From: NIOZ-UU13 sp035528395
Lineage (GTDB): Bacteria > Planctomycetota > Phycisphaerae > Sedimentisphaerales > Anaerobacaceae
DNA: 64,000 nucleotides
Direction: 5' to 3'
Assembly (NCBI GenBank): GCA_035528395.1
Contig: DATKYR010000177.1
Span: 1-64,000, forward strand
This document shows, piece after piece, positions 16,342-26,073 of this stretch. Below the pieces are notes generated by a model. The model was not told the origin of the DNA. It made no database searches and saw only the letters and a program-made list of their open reading frames with translations. The number at the start of each line of letters is the position of its first letter. Position 1 is the stretch's first letter. The position numbers were made by a program, and so were the translations under genes.

Positions 16342-17994
16342 CTATTTAAGTATCAACAGCATTACCAGCACGCAGGCCAGACAAATGCCCAGCGTCACAA
16401 CAAAGCCAATCCAGGATTGGCGCGAGGGCTTAACGAGGAAAAGTCCACCGTTGGTGAGTAAACGCTTTTGTTGAGGGACGGCCTCGTCGAGAGGCAGAGA
16501 GAGTTTGTCCTCCCGGCCGATTGGGACATAAATCTTCGTGAAGAACTTTTCTATTGTCTCACGGCTTGGTGGCTTCGTTACAAGGCTGCCGATTACACCG
16601 GCGAGCACGCCCACCAAAATCGGCACACCAATCGTTATATCCCGACTACAATTGAGTACATAACGGCTGACCAGGAATGTGCCCGAAGCCAAAATCGTAC
16701 TGGAAAACATCCCCGTCGTGTTCATCCGCCGCCAGAGGATACCCATTGCTGTGGAAATACCCACCAGACTCAGGATGTTGAAATAATCGAGGATTGCTTT
16801 GACGAGGTTGCTCCGCATCAGAATCGCTCCGCCGAGTCCCAAAAGGGCGATGACAACACCTATGATCCGGGTTACACGCACCAACTGCTTCTCGTTGGCC
16901 TTGGGATTAAAGTAAGCGCGATATATGTTTTGGGAAAATAGCCCCGCGACTGTCACCTGCACCGCATCGCCGGAGGACATTGCAGCCGCCATCACGCACG
17001 CAAGCATTACGCCCTGAAGCTCGGGCCTCAGTAGCGCGCGGATTGCATCGCCAAAAGCGGCGTCCTTATTGATTTCCAAGCCTGTGTTGAGCAGGTACGC
17101 CAGCCAGCACAATCCAAGCACGCACCAGCCTATCGTGCAGACGCGCTTGAGTATGTTGCCGTACGTAAAGCCGATCCGCCCCTCCCATTCGGTCCGACCC
17201 GCCGCACAAACGCTCATCAGGTGCGGAAACGCCAGCGCCGTCAGCGGAGCGTTTATAGAAAGTAACAGCACTGTCAGCAAACTAAATTCTTTCGGGTCAA
17301 ACAAGCTCATGTAATTGCCGCCTTGTGCTCCTAATGTCGCTCGCACCCCGGCCATACCGTCCACGCGACCGAGAGCAACAGGAATGGCAATGAACGACAG
17401 GGCGATAATCATTAAGCCCTGAATCATATCAGTGCGTATAGCTGCTATTATCCCGCCCCAATAACTGTAGATTATGAAAACCGCCGTGGTGACAAACAAG
17501 ATACCGAAGAACCAAATCTCGCTTTCTTCGGTCAAGGCTTTGCCCATCACGCCCTGCACGGTGCGTGTTGTCGCCAGCATCACGCCGGCCAGAAAGACAA
17601 TCATTCCCACAGCCGCGACGATAATATACAGCACACTGGCAGACCTGCCGAAACGCTCCCGAAAAAAGTCGGCCATCGTCAGGCACCGCATCCGCCGAAT
17701 TATAGGCGCGATAATCCAGTAGAAAGGCGTCCCGAACAGCCACATCCACGAGACCCAGATACCGGAAGCCCCGCTTACGACACCCTGGCTCATTACTCCG
17801 GCCACGTTGCCCGGATGCGTGCCGGCGCCGAAGGCGTGCATCACCATCATAGGCCAGCCGAACCGGCGATTGCCTAAAAGGTAACCTTCCTGGTTGTGAA
17901 TGCCACTTTTGCTCCACCAACCCATAAGGAGCATTCCTGCAAAGTATAATATAAGCACAATCCAGATTGCGTAGTGTAAACCGAGGAACTCCAT
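16342..17994 (-). CDS. SSS-family sodium:solute symporter
   Basis: Integral membrane protein of 550 residues with about 13 transmembrane segments in the SSS arrangement. The N-terminus (LHYAIWIVLILYFAGMLLMG, then the loop YLLGNRRFGWPMM) and segments such as ADFFRERFGR and SYWGGIIAAIRTDMIQG are typical of the family. A strong AAGGAGTAACT ribosome site precedes ATG 17994. Substrate prediction is not possible by eye; members carry sugars, amino acids, carboxylates or sialic acid. The adjoining oxidoreductases suggest uptake of a sugar or sugar acid that is then oxidised. Confidence 0.9.
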   Translation of the reverse strand: MEFLGLHYAIWIVLILYFAGMLLMGWWSKSGIHNQEGYLLGNRRFGWPMMVMHAFGAGTHPGNVAGVMSQGVVSGASGIWVSWMWLFGTPFYWIIAPIIRRMRCLTMADFFRERFGRSASVLYIIVAAVGMIVFLAGVMLATTRTVQGVMGKALTEESEIWFFGILFVTTAVFIIYSYWGGIIAAIRTDMIQGLMIIALSFIAIPVALGRVDGMAGVRATLGAQGGNYMSLFDPKEFSLLTVLLLSINAPLTALAFPHLMSVCAAGRTEWEGRIGFTYGNILKRVCTIGWCVLGLCWLAYLLNTGLEINKDAAFGDAIRALLRPELQGVMLACVMAAAMSSGDAVQVTVAGLFSQNIYRAYFNPKANEKQLVRVTRIIGVVIALLGLGGAILMRSNLVKAILDYFNILSLVGISTAMGILWRRMNTTGMFSSTILASGTFLVSRYVLNCSRDITIGVPILVGVLAGVIGSLVTKPPSRETIEKFFTKIYVPIGREDKLSLPLDEAVPQQKRLLTNGGLFLVKPSRQSWIGFVVTLGICLACVLVMLLILK

Positions 17995-18004
17995 AGTTAC
18001 TCCT

Positions 18005-18041
18005 TATGCTCGATGCTGTATGCTCGATACTCGATGCTCGA
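18005..18041. repeat. Simple-word spacer built from GCTCGATA/GCTCGATG
   Basis: The gap between two genes consists of reiterated words TGCTCGATG, TGCTCGATA, CTCGATGCTCGA. Similar words occur at 54935-54970 and, shorter, near 50415. Confidence 0.6.
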
Positions 18042-18067
18042 AGAGCGTCGGGTATCCAGTATCAAAT

Positions 18068-19249
18068 TTAAAACGTTTTAATGGGGACTTCGGTCCCCGT
18101 TTTTTCGGTCGAGACGTATGCACTGTAAATAGTCGAGATGGCATCGGCGGCCAGGTTACTGTTACTTTCCAACGTATCGCCATAAGCGATGTTTCTGTAG
18201 AAGGCTTCCATTTCCTGCGGGTAACCGGTGAACCAGTCCTCATCCGGCGATGGATTTGACCAGCCTTGTTTTGTGCCGGTCTTTTCCACTACATATATAT
18301 CTTCGAAATATGCATCCACCGGATTGTAAGTTTTCATTGCTGTGTTCGGATTGATATTGCAGATAGTACGGTGGTTGTTCGCCGAGACTTCGAGCCAGTT
18401 ATGGATACCGCCTAAAACAATATCAGAGGCAAAGATGTCGGCGATAGTGCCGTCTTCAAAGACGACGTGCATCAAGGAAAAGTCGTCGATATCATGGTAG
18501 TTGCATCGAATATGGCCTTTGTCCTCGAAGTTTTTCAATCGAGTCAGAGCGGCTGTGCGGGCCGATACCGCTTTCGGGCGAATCGGTTTGCCGTTGCGGG
18601 CATTTCCTTCCACCCGTTTTAGATAAAGCGCCGCCGTCAGCGGGTGACATCCCTTGCCTATCATTACGCCGCCGCCGGAGAACTTCCAGAAAGCGTAAGT
18701 AGTTGCGTGCGAGCCGGAGTGTGCCTCTTCGCCGTGAATCCAGAGAATCTGTGCGCCGGTTTTTTCGATAATCTCCCGCTCCTTCTGAATCGAAGGTGCA
18801 TAAATCCAGTTCTCGGCGTAAAGTATCCGCCCCTTGCTTTTCTTTTCCGCCTCGAGCATCCGTCCGATACTGGCAATGGAATGGTCGAGTGCATCCTGCT
18901 TAGGGAAGGTATCGCCGTTGAAATCCTCCGAGCCGTCGCCGAAGTAGCCGGTGAGAGGTTTTTCCACGATGGCGAACTTGTCCCGTTCAAGGGCTGCCAC
19001 CGCGATGGGTTCGTGGGCCACCGGCGGAGTGCAAACATGGATAACATCTACCTTATCGATTAGCTCTTCAAGCATATCATAAGCGCATATCTCTCGCTTC
19101 TTCGCATACGAAGCCGCTTGTTCGGTGTCTATTGCGAATACGCCTTCGATCTCAACGTTGGTGTCGTGGACTTTTTTCAGGCATTCGAAATGAAACGTCG
19201 CGGCGAAACCGGCGCCGATAATGCCGGTACGAATGGTCTTCTTTTTCAT
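18068..19249 (-). CDS. Gfo/Idh/MocA-family oxidoreductase
   Basis: NAD(P)-dependent dehydrogenase of 393 residues. The Rossmann loop GIIGAGFAATFH is at residues 9-20, the family EKPL motif follows at about residue 95 (AIVEKPLTG), and the second, catalytic domain has the GGGVMIGKGCHPL region with the conserved His. Members oxidise or epimerise sugars, inositols and sugar acids. GAAAGGATAA lies upstream of ATG 19249. It is the promoter-proximal gene of the cluster with the SSS symporter, 73 bp upstream of it, which suggests catabolism of an imported polyol or sugar. Confidence 0.88.
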   Translation of the reverse strand: MKKKTIRTGIIGAGFAATFHFECLKKVHDTNVEIEGVFAIDTEQAASYAKKREICAYDMLEELIDKVDVIHVCTPPVAHEPIAVAALERDKFAIVEKPLTGYFGDGSEDFNGDTFPKQDALDHSIASIGRMLEAEKKSKGRILYAENWIYAPSIQKEREIIEKTGAQILWIHGEEAHSGSHATTYAFWKFSGGGVMIGKGCHPLTAALYLKRVEGNARNGKPIRPKAVSARTAALTRLKNFEDKGHIRCNYHDIDDFSLMHVVFEDGTIADIFASDIVLGGIHNWLEVSANNHRTICNINPNTAMKTYNPVDAYFEDIYVVEKTGTKQGWSNPSPDEDWFTGYPQEMEAFYRNIAYGDTLESNSNLAADAISTIYSAYVSTEKTGTEVPIKTF

Positions 19250-19399
19250 CTTAAAATTTATCCTTTCATATCTCGTGAAGTGTGTCCGGGAACCCAGAGG
19301 CCCTTCGTTCCGTCTGGACAGACCTTTTATATTTCGCTTTACGTTTCACCTTTCTGCCCGGGCTTCTGCAAAAAAGACATGTTCACTGTGAGACTTTAA

Positions 19400-21280
19400 C
19401 TACTGAGCCATTAAATCAAATGGCGAGATGTAATCGCCATGTTTGTCTCTGGCTTCATTCAGACGTTTTCGTGTTGCCGCCAGTGTGTCATAAACTATCT
19501 GCGGACTATTAAGAACGTTTTCTCTATGGTACTTCTCAACACGTTCAATCTTGGCCAGATTCTCAGGTACCCGGATGGTGAACTGCTTGACATAATCATC
19601 TTTTGTATATTTCTTATCAAGAACCTGCTTGAACAGCTTGACCAGATCGTCATAATGAGGAATCTGACCCGTTGGGCAGGTAAGGGCATCCACATCGCCG
19701 TGTATTCGGAACTCCATCCATTTAACCCAGACATGCTTGTCGCGCACGCCATTGACGAACTTTCCTTTCTCGTCCCTGAGGAAGTAGTTGACGCCAAATA
19801 CCAGAGGCGGTTTTTTAATACCTTTCGCAAAGTCAATATTATTCTGAATATATTTACCTTGAGGAATTGCCAGAAAGTCCTGAATACTCATCAAATTGAT
19901 TTCTATCACACCTTCCTTGCCGATAATCGCAAAGGTTGTCTCAGTCTCAAGCGAAGCAGCGTATAGAACTATACCGTGGGCCCAGTCGAAGCTCTGCTGT
20001 ACCGGCACATAAGCTTTGCTATCACGGCCCCCGTACATCAGACCGCCCAGAACAACTCCATCGGGATTGTCCAATTCAGGGTCACAATTGGCCAGCGCCT
20101 TTAAAGCCACCGTATATCTTGCGTTTTTATGAGCCAGCGAGATCTCATTTCCTTTTGCATCTTTCTTTCCCTTGAACCATTTACCAGAAAAGTTAATTCC
20201 CCTGTCCGGCGTATCTTCTCCCATTCCCAGCCAGTAAGGTTTTTTATCCGAAACCAGAATATTCGAGATAATCACCTCGCCGGGACTATGCAACACATTC
20301 CATATTACAGGGTCATCCTGGGCATTGACGTTTTGAATAATACCAAAGATTCCTGCTTCCGCGTTCACCGCTCGAAACTCACCTTTAACATTTCTAAAAT
20401 ATGCAATATCATCACCCATTATAGTTTCACGGGGCAGCATCGCTGTCGAAGTCTTGCCACAGCCGCTGGGAAACGCACCGGCCAGATAGGTTTTTCGTCC
20501 TCCGGGGCCGTAAACGCCGGATATGAACATGTGCTCGGCAAGCCAGCCTTCACGATCAGCCTTGCGAATTGTCAGTCTCAAAGCCAGCTTCTTGAGCCCC
20601 ATGGTATTACCGCCATACTGTGTATTAACGCTGTAAATCGTGTCCTGTGTATAATCCATATAGACGCGCTTATGTTCCACATCCACGCTGGTCATATTCT
20701 CGCTCAATTCGCCGGCTGAGTGCAGAAAACAGAAAACGTTATCATTCTTGCCAATCTTGCAGAAATGCTCATAAGCAATACGATAAAGCAAATCCTCACT
20801 ATGCGCTACATACCATGAATCTGTTGCCTGAACGCACGGAATACTAAATACTGAATTCTTCGGACCCAATGATAAAAACCGCAGAATCATTGTCCTGCCT
20901 TTCATTGAATCTTTCAAAAGACCACGCACCTCGGACAGTCCTTCTTCCCGTTGAATCTGATTCAAGGCCTTACTCAATGTTTCAGACTTCGGCACCAGAT
21001 ACCTGGTAACTTCTCTGTCTCGGCCCTGATCGTAGAAACCATCGAAATGATAAGTATGCCCCGGCGTTTCGAGCGGATGTTCTTCCCCGCTTTTAACCGC
21101 CATTTCACGAACATACCTGATATCTTCCTCAGAATCTGTACAGACAAAAACTGTCTCAGGGTTCGTCAGCTCTATAGCGTCAGCAGTAAATTCGTGGATC
21201 TTTATATTATCCACAGCCATAAGCCTTTTGTAGTGTTCGGCTGTCAGCTTTTCTTTCAATAATTCGTTTACATTAGGCAT
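19400..21280 (-). CDS. pckG: Phosphoenolpyruvate carboxykinase (GTP)
   Basis: Gluconeogenic enzyme converting oxaloacetate and GTP to phosphoenolpyruvate, GDP and CO2 in the cytosol. The protein has 626 residues, normal for the GTP-dependent class. Seen in the sequence: QYGGNTMGLKK (about 221-231) binding substrate, the class-specific P-loop AFPSGCGKTSTAML (269-282) with its reactive Cys, and the metal site MGDDIAYFR just after it. The C-terminal guanine-site region with FGVNYF is present. The start ATG 21280 follows GGAGGTAATG. It is monocistronic with its own promoter at 21333-21361. Confidence 0.95.
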   Translation of the reverse strand: MPNVNELLKEKLTAEHYKRLMAVDNIKIHEFTADAIELTNPETVFVCTDSEEDIRYVREMAVKSGEEHPLETPGHTYHFDGFYDQGRDREVTRYLVPKSETLSKALNQIQREEGLSEVRGLLKDSMKGRTMILRFLSLGPKNSVFSIPCVQATDSWYVAHSEDLLYRIAYEHFCKIGKNDNVFCFLHSAGELSENMTSVDVEHKRVYMDYTQDTIYSVNTQYGGNTMGLKKLALRLTIRKADREGWLAEHMFISGVYGPGGRKTYLAGAFPSGCGKTSTAMLPRETIMGDDIAYFRNVKGEFRAVNAEAGIFGIIQNVNAQDDPVIWNVLHSPGEVIISNILVSDKKPYWLGMGEDTPDRGINFSGKWFKGKKDAKGNEISLAHKNARYTVALKALANCDPELDNPDGVVLGGLMYGGRDSKAYVPVQQSFDWAHGIVLYAASLETETTFAIIGKEGVIEINLMSIQDFLAIPQGKYIQNNIDFAKGIKKPPLVFGVNYFLRDEKGKFVNGVRDKHVWVKWMEFRIHGDVDALTCPTGQIPHYDDLVKLFKQVLDKKYTKDDYVKQFTIRVPENLAKIERVEKYHRENVLNSPQIVYDTLAATRKRLNEARDKHGDYISPFDLMAQ

Positions 21281-21674
21281 TGGTACACATTACCTCCATA
21301 GTCCGTAATTTATGTTCAAAAAAAACCGAGAGATTCTAATGGGAAGGTGGATTGATGTCAACTTGTTTTCCAGAAAGCATGATTTTTGTATAATCTATAG
21401 CGATAAATTCCTCCCCTGAAGGAGCGCATAACAGAGGCCGAGCCCAAAGCCCAGCCTTGATTCGCCCGGTATATGTGGAGTTTTGAGGTCCTTATCAGTA
21501 AAATAATCTACGAATATTTGCAAAGTCGAGATGCAATGTCAGTCAAGCCATCCCATCATTACTAAGGTAGCCTGCTGACGAAGGTTCAATACCTCCCGCA
21601 GTTCCAGACGGGCTTTGTCCAGAGACATAATACCCAAAAGACCAACGTAATCCACGCGGTCGCGGGCCGGAGGG
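21281..21674. other. Intergenic region with pckG promoter and a 59-codon open frame
   Basis: Apart from the pckG promoter, this 394-bp gap contains a minus-strand frame from GTG 21718 to TGA 21539-21541, overlapping the end of the LRR gene. It reads like real protein (LLGIMSLDKARLELREVL, then NLRQQATLVMMGWLD), but lacks a ribosome site. It could be the 3' end of a gene whose start was replaced by the LRR gene. Confidence 0.3.
21333..21361 (-). promoter_or_regulatory. sigma70 promoter of pckG
   Basis: On the minus strand a perfect -35 box TTGACA (21356-21361), a 17-bp spacer and -10 TAGAAT (21333-21338). The start codon at 21280 is about 45 nt after the predicted transcription start. Confidence 0.75.
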
Positions 21675-23798
21675 TCATCTGCGACGCGGGCGGTTCTGTT
21701 GCGTCCGCTGATTGACACGAGGTTGACTGACTGGGGTGCGTTTTGGTGTACTGACAGGTCGAGTCTGCACTTTCGGCATTCTATTTATGTGAATATACTC
21801 GATCACAGGGTGACTTTTTGTCAGATTGGCCACCGTCTGCTTACGGATGGGTTCGTCGGTGTCAACATTAAGCGACTCCAGAGACAAAGGGCCCGTCAGA
21901 GACGTCAGGGCGGTATCTGTTATGTCGCCTGCCACGATCAGACTTCTGAGTTTCGGCAGGCCGTTTAGATGCGCCAGGTCCTCGCCCGTACAGTCCGAAA
22001 GTCCGCTGACATACAGGCGGTTCAGTTCGGGCAGCTCCCTGAGGTGACGAAAGAACGCTCCAGTCAGGGGGGAACCCGGTTGAATCGGTTGAATCGACAA
22101 ATTCTCAAGCAAGGGCAGGTGTTTGAGAAAAGCAAGGTCACTGTCCTGTAATTGTAATCCGGACAGACTTATATCCTTCATCTTTTTTAGCCCCGACAGG
22201 TCCAGCATCAGCTCGTCGGCCGGGTCTGTCTTAGCGGCAATCCCCCATGTGCTCACATTCAGGTAGTGGAGATTAGTCAAACCGTTCAATTGATTCAGTC
22301 CGCTCTTACTTACAATTGTACCGCCCACAACCGATAAGCTCAATGAGTCTAGCTGATCCAGTTTGCCGATTGACGCCAGGTTTTGGTCGGTCAAATTTTT
22401 GCTCCCGATATTCAGTTCTTTCAGACAGCCAAGTGACTCCAGGCAGGCAAGATCTGCTTCGGACAATGAGTCCTGGTTGTAAATATGGAGTTCTTCCAGG
22501 GAACTCAGTCCCCCCAGGTGGGACACGCCTGTGGGTCCATCGTAGCCCATAATGTGGTTTTTCAGCCCGACATGCAGGCATTTGAGATTCCGGAATCTCG
22601 CCAGTGTCTTCATGCCTTCGGCGGTTAGACAAGAAATCCCTTGAATGGACTCGAGATTAGGTAAGGCCGCCAACTGACGCACGACTTCATCGCCATTATA
22701 TTTACCTGCATAGCTGCTCCACAGTATTTGCGCAAAATCCACCTTCTTGAGGTTTTTCAGCCCCTTCAAATGGGCTACGCCTGCAGGAGTGAATCTCGGC
22801 ATGGTACGGATAAAGTACAATTCCTCAAGGTTCTTGAGCTTGCCTATGGAGGCAAGACTGGCGTCGGTGAGGGTATCGCAGGCTGGGCCCCAGAGGGTCA
22901 GGCCCTTTAGCTGCGTCAGGCCTTCCAGGTATTTGATGTGCCGGTCGAAAAGTGGACTGCGACTTTGCACGATACATAGGCGCTCTAATCGGGGCAGCTT
23001 CGCCAGTTCGGCCAGGCCCGGGCCCCACATTTTTCCATCCGCTATGCTCAGCCAGCGTAGATTGGACAGTTGTGCCACCTGCCTGAGGCCTGCGTCGGTC
23101 ACTCCCGTATTGAGCTCCAGGTATTCCAGAGCAGGCAGGTCCATTAGGACAGCCAGGCCCCGATTTGAGATAGATGCCTGTGTGAGCTCCAGGCCCCTGA
23201 GTGAACGCAGCGGCCTGAGGTGCTCAAGACCTTCATCGGTTATTCCAGTGCTAAACAGGGTCAGTATCCGCAGACCCGTTAAACGGCGTATCGGCTCAAA
23301 TATCCGTGGGTCTGCGCCAGTCCTTAGGTACATATCGGTGCCGACTGAGAGCCAAAACAAGTCATTCGGATCAAGTCCCGACAGCCCTGACAAATCATCC
23401 GGGTCTTTACGGGCCCGGTCGGCAATCGTCAGTTGGTGAGCCTGAGGATTCTGTGTACGCAGTTTTGCCGACTCCCGCGGACTCAGTGCCAGTCGAACAA
23501 TCAGTTTGATGTTTCGATCTTCGGGCACACGTACATCGCCCTGTGCGGCGCCATGGTGTTCCCATTCACCGTTCAGCCTCACGCACTTAGGGTCCCAACC
23601 CGGACCGGATTCGGGCTCAAGGTAAAGATTGCCCGTGCATTGCCCGGATGGAAAGGACAGAACCCTGGTTGCGCCTGGCGGCAGGTTGGGCGTCAACAAG
23701 GTAATCTCATCAGCTCGCAAGCACGCGACAAGTCCAAAGAGGACGAGCATGATCGCCCCTGCGTCAATTCGCTTACGTATTATGTTATTGGGGACCAT
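21675..23798 (-). CDS. Secreted leucine-rich-repeat protein, paralogue 1
   Basis: Exported protein of 707 residues. A signal peptide (RKRIDAGAIMLVLFGLVACLRA) is followed by about 120 residues of non-repeat sequence containing a beta-rich segment. From about residue 150 to 650 there are consecutive 24-residue LRR units of the form LxxLxxLxLxxTxITDxGLxxL, interrupted in the middle by irregular longer units. The last 35 residues are basic and Pro/Arg-rich (TRPVSTPKRTPVSQPR). No membrane anchor is visible, so it is probably periplasmic or external and binds a protein or glycan partner. It lies 2 bp behind its paralogue and its ribosome site overlaps that gene's stop. Confidence 0.85.
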   Translation of the reverse strand: MVPNNIIRKRIDAGAIMLVLFGLVACLRADEITLLTPNLPPGATRVLSFPSGQCTGNLYLEPESGPGWDPKCVRLNGEWEHHGAAQGDVRVPEDRNIKLIVRLALSPRESAKLRTQNPQAHQLTIADRARKDPDDLSGLSGLDPNDLFWLSVGTDMYLRTGADPRIFEPIRRLTGLRILTLFSTGITDEGLEHLRPLRSLRGLELTQASISNRGLAVLMDLPALEYLELNTGVTDAGLRQVAQLSNLRWLSIADGKMWGPGLAELAKLPRLERLCIVQSRSPLFDRHIKYLEGLTQLKGLTLWGPACDTLTDASLASIGKLKNLEELYFIRTMPRFTPAGVAHLKGLKNLKKVDFAQILWSSYAGKYNGDEVVRQLAALPNLESIQGISCLTAEGMKTLARFRNLKCLHVGLKNHIMGYDGPTGVSHLGGLSSLEELHIYNQDSLSEADLACLESLGCLKELNIGSKNLTDQNLASIGKLDQLDSLSLSVVGGTIVSKSGLNQLNGLTNLHYLNVSTWGIAAKTDPADELMLDLSGLKKMKDISLSGLQLQDSDLAFLKHLPLLENLSIQPIQPGSPLTGAFFRHLRELPELNRLYVSGLSDCTGEDLAHLNGLPKLRSLIVAGDITDTALTSLTGPLSLESLNVDTDEPIRKQTVANLTKSHPVIEYIHINRMPKVQTRPVSTPKRTPVSQPRVNQRTQQNRPRRR

Positions 23799-23800
23799 CT

Positions 23801-25909
23801 TTATCTCCTTTCACGCTGGCGGTTCGCCGGTGCTCGCCGATTAGTACGAGATGGACTGACTCGAGTACGTTCCCGCTGTTCTCGGGATTGTCGGTTTGCC
23901 GGTTGTATTGTTCGCTGCGGTTTTTCGATGTGAATATATGTGATCATGGGCATGACCTGTTTGAGCCGGGCGACAGTTTCGGGCCGAATCGGCTCATCGG
24001 TCTCTACCCTGAACGACCAAATGGAAGGAAGACCACTCAGACGGCCCAGGGCGGCATCCGTGATCCGCCCGCGGAGTACCAGATCTCCGAGTTTCGTCAA
24101 TCCTCCAAGATTACCCAGATGGTCATCGGCGGTGCAGGTTATACCACTGATAGACAAACGCTTCAGTTCGGGCAGGTTCCTCAGGCGCCACAGCCCCTCT
24201 TCTGTGAAGGCGCCTTCAAGCACTAACCATTCGAGATGATGAAGGCCTGCCAAAGACGCCAGGTCGGCATCTTGCAGGGAAAGCCCGGACAGAGTCAGGG
24301 TATTTAGGTTCGTGAGCGCCGCCAAGTCCAGCGTTACTCCATCGGCCGGGCCTGTCACAACCGGGTGCACTTTGACATCCAGGGCATGGAGATTTGTCAA
24401 ACCACTCAATTGTTTCACTCCGCTCTTGGTTACACCTGCATTGTCAGAAACGCTAAAGGCCAATGACTCCAACTGATCCAGCTTGCTGATAGATGCCAGG
24501 CTTCGGTCGGTCAAATGGTTGCTCCCGCTGAGAAGCAGTTTCTTCAGACGACCCAGTGATTCGATACCGGCCACCTCCTCATCAGAGACAAATCTTCCCG
24601 CAACAGACCCGCCAAAGCAGAGTTCCTCTAAAGAGCTAAGGGTGCCCAACTGCGATGCAGCCACAGGATCATCGGTCAGCGACGGCAAAAAGACTACCAG
24701 AGACTTGAGATTACGAAGGCCGCCCAGAACCTTCATGTTTTCTACAGTCAAATCGATGGACTTAACGAATTCCAGTTGAGGTAGCGCCATGAGATATCGG
24801 GCATCACTGATATGCATGATTCCTAAGTCAATCTTGCGCAGGTACTTGAGTCGTCTAAGGTGGTTGATCCCTCCACTCGTGAACTTTGGGTAGGTATGGA
24901 TAAAGTGCAGTTCCTCAAGGTTCTTGAGTTTGCCTATGGAGGCAAGACTGGCGTCGGTGAGGCTATCGCAGGTTCCCCATAGGGTCAGGCTTTTGAGCTG
25001 TGTCAGGCCCTCCAGGTATTTGATGTGTCGGTCGGAAATTGGGCTGGTACCCCAGATACATAGACGCTCCAGACGAGGCAAATTCACCAGTTCGGACAGG
25101 CCCGGGCCGTATATCTTTCCAGTCCGTATCCTCAGCCACCGCAGATTGGGCAGTTGCCCCAGATGTTTGAGGCCCGCGTCCGTAGTTCCCGTATCGCAGT
25201 CCAGGTACTCCAATGCCGGCAGGTCTTTAAGTGCCGCCATGCCGGCGTTGCCGATCGAGAATTCGTTACTGAGTTCCAGGGCCCTGAGCGCACGCAGCGG
25301 CTTGAGGTACTTCATCTGCTCGTTTGTTATTCCAGTCTCACTCAGCGTTAGAATCTGCAGTCCCGTCAGATGAGAGATAGGCACTAACACACGTCGGTCC
25401 GCATCGGCAGTTCTGACCAGTGAAGAGACATTGAGCTTGTACAGGTCATTCGGGCCAAGTTCCGAAAGTCCGGAGAGGTCGTCCGGGTCTGAGCTGAACC
25501 TGTTTCGCAGGAACATTCGTGACCCATGCGGCAGTCGCGCAAAATCCTCCTGCCTGGGCTGTAGTACCGTGATGAGATGGATGTTCCGCTCTGCGGGCAC
25601 GGCCACGTCGCCTCGGGCCAGGCCAACGAAGTCCGAGTTACCGCCCAGAGCCACACGCTTCGGGTCTAATCCCAGGGGCAAGGACAGATCGCGGCCTAAT
25701 TCGAAGTATGAACTCCCGAGGCACGGGTCCTCGACGGACAATCTCCCCAGGCACTGATCCTGGGGAAAGTGCAGGACTCTGGTCGGGGCCGCAGCAGTGC
25801 CACTGTCCGGCGAAGAGGCCACATCAGCCCGCAATCCTGTGACCAATCCCCACGTAACCAGTACTATCGCCCCCACGCTTACCCGCTTGCGTATCGTCCT
25901 GTCCTTCAT
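23801..25909 (-). CDS. Secreted leucine-rich-repeat protein, paralogue 2
   Basis: Exported protein of 702 residues with the same layout as its downstream neighbour: signal peptide (RKRVSVGAIVLVTWGLVTGLRA), an N-terminal non-repeat domain with the same DPDDLSGLS block, about 18 LRR units, and a basic tail rich in Arg (REQRERTRVSPSRTNRRA). The central units are almost identical to those of the paralogue (HIKYLEGLTQLK, LTDASLASIGKLKNLEEL), whereas the flanks have diverged. A tandem duplication is clear. Function is unknown; cell-surface binding is inferred from the LRR fold and export signal. Confidence 0.85.
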   Translation of the reverse strand: MKDRTIRKRVSVGAIVLVTWGLVTGLRADVASSPDSGTAAAPTRVLHFPQDQCLGRLSVEDPCLGSSYFELGRDLSLPLGLDPKRVALGGNSDFVGLARGDVAVPAERNIHLITVLQPRQEDFARLPHGSRMFLRNRFSSDPDDLSGLSELGPNDLYKLNVSSLVRTADADRRVLVPISHLTGLQILTLSETGITNEQMKYLKPLRALRALELSNEFSIGNAGMAALKDLPALEYLDCDTGTTDAGLKHLGQLPNLRWLRIRTGKIYGPGLSELVNLPRLERLCIWGTSPISDRHIKYLEGLTQLKSLTLWGTCDSLTDASLASIGKLKNLEELHFIHTYPKFTSGGINHLRRLKYLRKIDLGIMHISDARYLMALPQLEFVKSIDLTVENMKVLGGLRNLKSLVVFLPSLTDDPVAASQLGTLSSLEELCFGGSVAGRFVSDEEVAGIESLGRLKKLLLSGSNHLTDRSLASISKLDQLESLAFSVSDNAGVTKSGVKQLSGLTNLHALDVKVHPVVTGPADGVTLDLAALTNLNTLTLSGLSLQDADLASLAGLHHLEWLVLEGAFTEEGLWRLRNLPELKRLSISGITCTADDHLGNLGGLTKLGDLVLRGRITDAALGRLSGLPSIWSFRVETDEPIRPETVARLKQVMPMITYIHIEKPQRTIQPANRQSREQRERTRVSPSRTNRRAPANRQRERR

Positions 25910-26073
25910 AATCTTTGTCTCTCAAAAAGAGGTTTCAATTGAGTTCCGAAAGCTTCCAAAGGCCCTCTACCTGGACTAAGAACAGCCATTCCAAAACACA
26001 GCTATCGAGGAGCATACGACCAATCCAGGGGCCATTCTTCGGTTTACCATAGTAAACTCCTTTCCTTAGACAA

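Noticed and set aside
22747..23439. 230-codon open frame opposite the LRR gene
   Set aside because: Repeated Arg/Ser words simply reflect the antisense of the leucine-rich repeats.
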